A program made the translations under genes and the position numbers. From the NCBI GenBank assembly GCA_012511955.1, contig JAAZFC010000015.1, positions 1-57,225 of the forward strand: a stretch of DNA of 57,225 bases. Direction: 5' to 3'. The notes beneath the pieces were generated by a model that was given only the letters and a program-made list of their open reading frames with translations, did not search any database and was not told the origin of the DNA. Shown piece by piece: positions 52,160 to 57,225 of this stretch (position 1 is the stretch's first letter; each line of letters begins with the position of its first letter). The stretch comes from Fibrobacter sp. (GTDB lineage: Bacteria; Fibrobacterota; Fibrobacteria; Fibrobacterales; Fibrobacteraceae).

Positions 52160-53875
52160 CTAGCTTTTTGCAAACATTTGTGCGTATTCTGCGTTGTTTT
52201 GGGCTAATTCTGCGTGTGAAGCGGTGAAAACACGCTTTTGGGAGTCCAAAAACACCACTATATCGGCTTTTGTCAAGGTAGAAACTCGGTGAGAAACCAC
52301 CAAAGCGGTGCGGTTTTCTAATAATTCTGCCACGGCGGCTTGTAATAAATGCTCAGTTTGCGAATCCACGGAAGCCACGGGTTCATCTAAAAGCAAGATT
52401 TGGGGATTGCGATAAAATGCCCGAGCGCAGGCGATAAGCTGTCTTTGGCCCCGGGAAACTTCTATGCCCTGGGCGCCGATTTGCGTGTCTATGCCTTGGG
52501 GAAGTTTGTCTAGCATTTCGCTAATGCGAGCTCGTTCCAAAGCTTGGTCAAAAAGCTCGGGGCAAAACTCCGCCCCCAATAAGATGTTTTCTTTGACGCT
52601 GCCCGCAAACAAAAAGGGATCTTGGGAAATATAAGCGGAGCAGCTTTTTAACTCAGCGGCTTCAATTTCGGCAATATTTTGCCCAAATATCTCAATTTCG
52701 CCAGTTTGGGGGGCGTAAAGTCGGCTTAAAAGATGCAAAATGGTGGATTTACCTTGCCCAGAACGCCCGGCCAAAGCGCAAAAGCTATTGGCAGGGACGC
52801 TAAAAGAAACGCTATCTAACACTGGTTGCGAGGCTTGGTAAGCAAAACTTACACCATGAAAGCGCACCGCGGGGCTATGGGGTTGCGGGTCGAGCTTATT
52901 TCTGCCGCGATATTCAACTTTTCCTGTTTCTAAAGCAACTAATACCCTGTCACCAGCCACCAATGATGTTTGCACTTGGTTGATCCTATTGCTGAGATCT
53001 CGCAAGGGGCGGGTATAAATGGAGGCCACCCACACAAAGGCCACCAAGGACCCCACGCTGATGCTGCCTTGGCTGATCCACCACAGGCCACCGGCGTAAC
53101 AGGCGATAAGGGAAAGGTCCGAAAAGCTTTGGATTAATGGGAAGAAAGCGGCGAAGGATTTGGACCAATTGATGCCTGCTTTTTGGTAGGATTTTTGCTC
53201 GGAGGCGAACTTTTCCGTTAAAAATGCTTGTTTTCCGAAAACTTGCATTAGGGGAATGGCGGGCAAAAGCTCTTGGATAAATCCGGTTAAAGACGATAAA
53301 CGCTGGCGATATTTTATTTGTTGGTGCTTTAAGCGGCGGCGAAAATACACGGTGATTAGCATCATTGCCGGAAAGAATATCATGGTGAAAATAGCTAAGC
53401 GGGGTTCTTGCCAAAACATAAATGCGATGGAAAAAGTCAGTAGCAAAGCGTTACTCACCAGTTCTAAAATGCCATCTCTAAACATCACGCCCAAGACATC
53501 CATGTCGGCACTCAAGCGGCTGATCCAGTTTCCGGTGGAATATTTGCGTACATCTAAGAGAGAAATAGAGTTAATGTGATGGATTAACTTTTTACGCAAA
53601 GTATATGTGGCATTTGCACTTATGATAACTCCAAAAAAGGTTTTGCCATATAATAATAGAGTATGTACTATCAATATGATTGCATAAATAATAGCGTAGC
53701 TTTTGAGATTAATTCCCTGGTTGAGCGCATCTAAAATATTTTTCAGCAGTAGGGGGTAGAGGAAAGGAAAGGTCTCGGTAATCACCAAAAACAGCATGGC
53801 CAAGGCAAATAAAGCATAGCTGGGTTCCGCTGCGGCGACAATCTTTTTAAAACGCTGCCAAGGGGTGTTTTTCAT
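52160..53875 (-). CDS. ABC exporter half-transporter with the canonical Walker B
   Basis: 571 residues: six membrane helices, then an ATPase domain with Walker A GRSGQGKST (about 370), Q-loop ISQDPFLF, signature VSRGQRQ (degenerate LSGGQ), Walker B LLLDEP with the catalytic Glu, and switch His VVSHR. Its start overlaps the stop of the upstream half-transporter by 4 bases. Together they form an asymmetric heterodimer like TM287/288 or BmrCD: this subunit supplies the working Glu and the weak signature. Substrate unknown (drug, lipid or peptide). Confidence 0.88.
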   Translation of the reverse strand: MKNTPWQRFKKIVAAAEPSYALFALAMLFLVITETFPFLYPLLLKNILDALNQGINLKSYAIIYAIILIVHTLLLYGKTFFGVIISANATYTLRKKLIHHINSISLLDVRKYSTGNWISRLSADMDVLGVMFRDGILELVSNALLLTFSIAFMFWQEPRLAIFTMIFFPAMMLITVYFRRRLKHQQIKYRQRLSSLTGFIQELLPAIPLMQVFGKQAFLTEKFASEQKSYQKAGINWSKSFAAFFPLIQSFSDLSLIACYAGGLWWISQGSISVGSLVAFVWVASIYTRPLRDLSNRINQVQTSLVAGDRVLVALETGKVEYRGRNKLDPQPHSPAVRFHGVSFAYQASQPVLDSVSFSVPANSFCALAGRSGQGKSTILHLLSRLYAPQTGEIEIFGQNIAEIEAAELKSCSAYISQDPFLFAGSVKENILLGAEFCPELFDQALERARISEMLDKLPQGIDTQIGAQGIEVSRGQRQLIACARAFYRNPQILLLDEPVASVDSQTEHLLQAAVAELLENRTALVVSHRVSTLTKADIVVFLDSQKRVFTASHAELAQNNAEYAQMFAKS

Positions 53876-55569
53876 AGTTCACCTCCTTTTTGCAAGCGCC
53901 AATTGGTGGCGTAGTCTCCATTGAGGGCCAAAAGCTCGGCATGGCTGCCTTGTTCTACAACTCGCCCGTGCTTCATCACCAAAATCTCATCGAAATGCTC
54001 TAAGGCTGAGTAGCGATGGCTGACAAATAGCACCGCTTGCTGGGGGTTGCGTTTTAAAATCCCATCGACTATGTTTTTTTCGTTTAGGGGATCCACCGCA
54101 CTTAAAATGTCGTCTAAAATAAGCACTCCCCGCTGGTGCAAAAGCGCCCGTGCTAGCCCCAAACGCTGCCTTTGCCCACCGGACAAACTAGTGCCACTTT
54201 CGCCGATGGTGCTATTTATACCTTGAGGCAGTTCCGCCACATCGGCTTGCATAGCCGAAGCATTCAGGGCAAAATCCAGAAGTTCCGGGTCAAAATTGCG
54301 GTCTAATTGTAGGTTTTCTTCTACACTCCAAGAAAACAACACCGCATCTTGGGGGGCAAAACTCAGCAAACGGCGATAGTCTTCAGCTACGGCAATATCT
54401 TGACCATTGATAAAAACAGAATTTGGGGGCGGATTGTGAATTCCACACAAAACTTTGAGCAAAGTGGATTTCCCGCTGCCAGTTTCTCCCACCACTCCCA
54501 GGGATTTGCCTGCAGATAGGTTAAAACTAATATCTTTTATGGCAGCTTCACCATCTTTAAAGTTATAGCTTAGGTTTTTAACCCTAAGACTTTTAAATTC
54601 ATGGAGATAGGAGTTTTCTAAAAGCCTAAATTCTTCCATTTCTTCTTGAAATTCCAGCACACGGTTTAAACTGGCCAAGCCTCTTTGCCAAGAAGCTACC
54701 ATCATGCCTAAGCCCACCAAAGGATATTGCGCCCGCACTAAATAAAGCACCGTGGCGGCAAAAGCCCCAGCACTGAGATTGCCTTGTTGAATCAACTTAG
54801 CGCCATTAAAGATGATAAAACCGATGCCGCCGCTGGAGAGCAAAGTGATGGTGGGCCAGATTAGCCCGGAAATTGCATTGACCTTCAATTGCTTTTTGCG
54901 CAAATAACGAGCGTTTTTTTGGGTGCGTTGGGAAAACCAAGCTTCGATGCCCATATTTTTGATGGTTTCTAAGCCCAAAAGCGATTCTCTTAAAGTATTA
55001 GCTAAAGTGGCACTGGCGGCTTGGGATTGTCTTTGCCCAGCATAGACGAACTTCATCATTTTAAGGCTAGCACCCGCCAAAATAACAAAGAAAATAAGGC
55101 TGTACAAAGCCAAAAGGGGAGAGAGGAGGTAGATCAAAAGCGTGGAAAAAAACAGAGTCAAGCCAGTTCTAAACAGATGTACCCAAGTGGGGCCTAGAAG
55201 CTCTTGCACTTGCTCCAAATCAAAAACCAAGCGCTGGATAATATCGCCCCCGGGTGTTTTTTGGAGGAAATCGTTCTTTTGATGAATAAGCGCCACAAAG
55301 GTATCGGTGCGCAAGTCTTTTTCAATATTTCGACTTAAATGCGCCACTGCTACTCTTTGGATGTAGCCGAGAATCCCAGCAATTATTATCAGAAAAGCCA
55401 CCAAAAATAGCTGTTTTATTATCGGTGTGATTAACTTCTCCGCACCAATGGCGTTTACCACGCTTTTTAAAAGCCAGGGGGTGGCGTGTTCTAAAAGCAC
55501 AGAAATAAAGGTAATGAGCAGCACAAAGACTACTAATTTACGGTGCTTTTTTAAGAATTGCAGAAACAT
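53872..55569 (-). CDS. ABC exporter half-transporter with the degenerate Walker B
   Basis: 565 residues: six membrane helices, then Walker A GETGSGKST (about 360), signature LSGGQRQ (canonical), and Walker B VLILDDIL in which the catalytic Glu is Asp; switch His FVSHR. First gene of a two-gene transporter operon, coupled to its partner by a 4-base overlap. The changed Glu together with the partner's changed signature places both defects in the same nucleotide site, the hallmark of heterodimeric exporters. Confidence 0.88.
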   Translation of the reverse strand: MFLQFLKKHRKLVVFVLLITFISVLLEHATPWLLKSVVNAIGAEKLITPIIKQLFLVAFLIIIAGILGYIQRVAVAHLSRNIEKDLRTDTFVALIHQKNDFLQKTPGGDIIQRLVFDLEQVQELLGPTWVHLFRTGLTLFFSTLLIYLLSPLLALYSLIFFVILAGASLKMMKFVYAGQRQSQAASATLANTLRESLLGLETIKNMGIEAWFSQRTQKNARYLRKKQLKVNAISGLIWPTITLLSSGGIGFIIFNGAKLIQQGNLSAGAFAATVLYLVRAQYPLVGLGMMVASWQRGLASLNRVLEFQEEMEEFRLLENSYLHEFKSLRVKNLSYNFKDGEAAIKDISFNLSAGKSLGVVGETGSGKSTLLKVLCGIHNPPPNSVFINGQDIAVAEDYRRLLSFAPQDAVLFSWSVEENLQLDRNFDPELLDFALNASAMQADVAELPQGINSTIGESGTSLSGGQRQRLGLARALLHQRGVLILDDILSAVDPLNEKNIVDGILKRNPQQAVLFVSHRYSALEHFDEILVMKHGRVVEQGSHAELLALNGDYATNWRLQKGGEL

Positions 55570-55609
55570 TAGGGAACTAATTTACTAAAAGCTGTTCCCT
55601 AAAGAGAAT

Positions 55610-55810
55610 TTAACTGAAAAGATAAGGATCTTCCAAGAAATCTAAGACATCGTCATGAATAACAAAAGCGATTTTTAGATTGGTGATATCTTCTGAATTG
55701 ATCGCTTTTACACGGTTGGGGCGTGAGCTTGGAACCACTTGGTAAAGTTCTCGCCATACTTTAAAAGGATTTCGCCCATCAAAATCCAAGTTTATTCCGT
55801 CAAAATCCAT
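55610..55810 (-). CDS. Small conserved-looking protein of unknown function
   Basis: 66 residues from the ATG at 55810, which has GGAGG exactly 5 bases upstream; the frame continues back to an ATG at 55870, which lacks such a site. The sequence (MDFDGINLDFDGRNPF, LYQVVPSSRPN, ITNLKIAFVIHDDVLDFLED) is acidic and soluble, without a signal peptide. No family recognised. It lies between the ABC exporter and a lipoprotein gene. Confidence 0.55.
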   Translation of the reverse strand: MDFDGINLDFDGRNPFKVWRELYQVVPSSRPNRVKAINSEDITNLKIAFVIHDDVLDFLEDPYLFS

Positions 55811-55909
55811 ATCTACCTCCGCTTTCATTATATTAATGTTATCGGCAGAAGCAAAAGAAAAAGTGAGCATTTTGCCTTAGGTTGGTATATTCCAATATGG
55901 ATTGAAGCT

Positions 55910-56581
55910 TTAGAAGTTTAAGTAATCCCGCAAGGTGCTTAAAATATTTTCCCATATTTTAGGGCCATAATCTTCCACAAATTCAGGCTTGTCAGGCAGG
56001 TTTAATTTTATCTCAGTGCGTTCTGAAAAGCGAATTATTTCCCCATCTGGACTGGTAGAAACTGCTAAATCGAGATGAAAAGTCGCTTTATCTTTTTCAA
56101 TTAAAGGAATTAGGTTCTTATCCACCGTAATTTTGGCGTTAACCCAATGGTAAGAAGTGTCTTTAGGCAAAACAGTAGGGGATGAAGGAAGACTGAAGCT
56201 TCCTATTAAAATGCTGTCCTGGAAAATTTCACCGCGAAGTTCCTTGATCCACAAACTATCGTAGCTTGAATTGGGGTTAATTATTTGCATTTTCGTATTT
56301 AAGTCAGCATTAAGACTAATGTCGCCGTTTTGTAAGGATTTCCACATAATACTCATAGCAGTGGAAACCGCTCCCAGGGGTGAAATGATCAGAGCCGGAA
56401 TTACCGGTGCAAATTCTTGCCAAGGCATTTCGTTAAAAGAAATATTGTTGAGATTAAGTTCTTCCAATTCAAACTTGCATTTCTGCAGAGTGCGCCCCAC
56501 GCTGATTTTGCGGAAAGTTGCGCAACCCATGAGCGCATAAATAGAGAGAGCTATTAGTAAATAGCGAAGAAACTTTTTCAT
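55910..56581 (-). CDS. Predicted lipoprotein of unknown function
   Basis: 223 residues from the ATG at 56581, which gives a clean signal (KKFLRYLLIALSIYALMGC, lipobox LMGC); an ATG at 56623 would add an odd N-terminal extension. The mature part has beta-rich stretches (LNADLNTKMQIINPNSSYDS, ATFHLDLAVSTS) resembling a LEA14/WHy-like fold (LN..M.I.NPN). That resemblance is weak. The long leader upstream contains the second structured element. Confidence 0.6.
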   Translation of the reverse strand: MKKFLRYLLIALSIYALMGCATFRKISVGRTLQKCKFELEELNLNNISFNEMPWQEFAPVIPALIISPLGAVSTAMSIMWKSLQNGDISLNADLNTKMQIINPNSSYDSLWIKELRGEIFQDSILIGSFSLPSSPTVLPKDTSYHWVNAKITVDKNLIPLIEKDKATFHLDLAVSTSPDGEIIRFSERTEIKLNLPDKPEFVEDYGPKIWENILSTLRDYLNF

Positions 56582-57005
<424 letters not shown>

Positions 57006-57035
57006 CCGAATTTTAAAATGTTTTCACTTTTTCGT

Positions 57036-57094
57036 AACAAAACTCCTCCTTTTGTCGTCTATAGTAGTATAGCGCGAGTTTTGTTCAAAGGAGG
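57036..57094 (+). promoter_or_regulatory. Two mutually exclusive pairings over the Rpn ribosome binding site
   Basis: Pairing A joins AACAAAACTC (57036-57045) perfectly to GAGTTTTGTT (57076-57085), with an inner hairpin CTATA-GTAG-TATAG (57059-57072). Pairing B joins CCTCCTTT (57045-57052) perfectly to AAAGGAGG (57087-57094), the ribosome binding site. The arms interleave with almost no linker (one base at 57086), so both can hardly form together: A leaves the site open, B hides it. Confidence 0.6.
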
Positions 57095-57100
57095 TTAGAT

Positions 57101-57225
57101 ATGAGCAAGAAAAAATATCCGCTTTACAATGACTGTGTATTTCATCGAGTTTTTGGGACAGAAGAGACTAAAAACAACTTGGTTTACTTGATAAATACGG
57201 TTTTTCAAGAGATTAAGAGGAAAAA
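57101..57225 (+). CDS. Rpn-family / PD-(D/E)XK nuclease transposase-like protein, partial
   Basis: The first 41 codons run off the window edge. SKKKYPLYNDCVFHRVFGTEETKNNLVYLINTVF matches the conserved start of Rpn recombination-promoting nucleases and PD-(D/E)XK family transposases (usual form NDxVFKxxFG...N...L..FLNAxL). A very strong AAAGGAGG lies 6 bases before the ATG, inside the switch-like structure. Whole proteins are about 250-300 residues; the catalytic part is outside the window. These genes are often multicopy in Fibrobacter-like genomes. Confidence 0.75.
   Translation, partial: MSKKKYPLYNDCVFHRVFGTEETKNNLVYLINTVFQEIKRK

Noticed and set aside
57036-57094. Classical H-type pseudoknot
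   Set aside because: The linkers are 0 and 1 base, too short to span the 10-bp stem, so mutually exclusive hairpins are the better reading.

Overview
The window looks like a chromosomal segment of a member of the Fibrobacterota (Fibrobacter relatives). Four things point there: broken genes ending in the 'G(F/Y)SVRC(L/I)(Q/K)D' tail of the Fibrobacter major paralogous (FISUMP) domain, lipoproteins with runs of serine and Pro-Asp linkers, a secreted GH43 enzyme ending in a type IX secretion (T9SS) sorting domain, and an Rpn/PD-(D/E)XK transposase-like gene at the right edge. This is inferred from protein style, since no rRNA is present. Most of the window is ordinary, densely packed chromosome. 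The less ordinary parts are in intergenic RNA and DNA structure.

Layout. 0.3-2.4 kb: a voltage-gated ion channel, a stand-alone restriction-type nuclease domain and FISUMP debris. 2.4-7.5 kb (minus strand): a GDP-mannose 3,5-epimerase-like enzyme, a four-gene operon (methyltransferase, AIR-synthase-like protein, ThiE-like protein, Trm112-like zinc ribbon) behind a clear TPP riboswitch, and a metal permease. 7.5-11.6 kb (plus): a PEGA/FGE-fold secreted protein, then leuA preceded by a leucine-rich leader peptide and an attenuator-type terminator. 11.6-15.6 kb (minus): overlapping envelope genes mraY, a UDP-sugar pyrophosphorylase, an LpxL-like acyltransferase and DedA. 15.7-19.7 kb: a lipoprotein, a broken FISUMP lipoprotein, a structured repeat and a CadC-type regulator with a P1B metal ATPase. 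19.7-23.8 kb: the T9SS GH43 enzyme and three tandem paralogous lipoproteins. 23.8-28.6 kb: htpG, a DsbA-like lipoprotein and ligA. 28.7-30.9 kb: an outer-membrane protein with three lipoproteins. 30.9-42.3 kb: tatD, greB, DUF2062, DUF1015, envelope proteins, a Cys-cluster protein, an SprT-like protein, trmB and gatB. 42.3-43.0 kb: a repeat region with conserved arms and hairpin cores, next to an HNH nuclease. 43.6-45.6 kb: two serine/proline-rich lipoproteins. 45.7-55.6 kb: dapB, then on the minus strand a heterodimeric ABC exporter, tRNA-Ser, rpoZ, coaBC, a UDG-like protein, dnaB and an Mla-type lipid transporter. 55.6-57.2 kb: a small protein, a lipoprotein, a second structured repeat and the start of an Rpn gene.

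The strongest regulatory readings are the TPP riboswitch (6177-6255), the leucine attenuator (9902-9995), the ArsR-type operator that fixes the start of the metal regulator (17207-17244), and two mutually exclusive pairings around the ribosome binding site of the Rpn gene (57036-57094). The most promising candidate for an undescribed system is the riboswitch-controlled methyltransferase/AIRS/ThiE-like/Trm112-like operon. The repeat region beside the HNH gene and the two dispersed structured elements are the next best.
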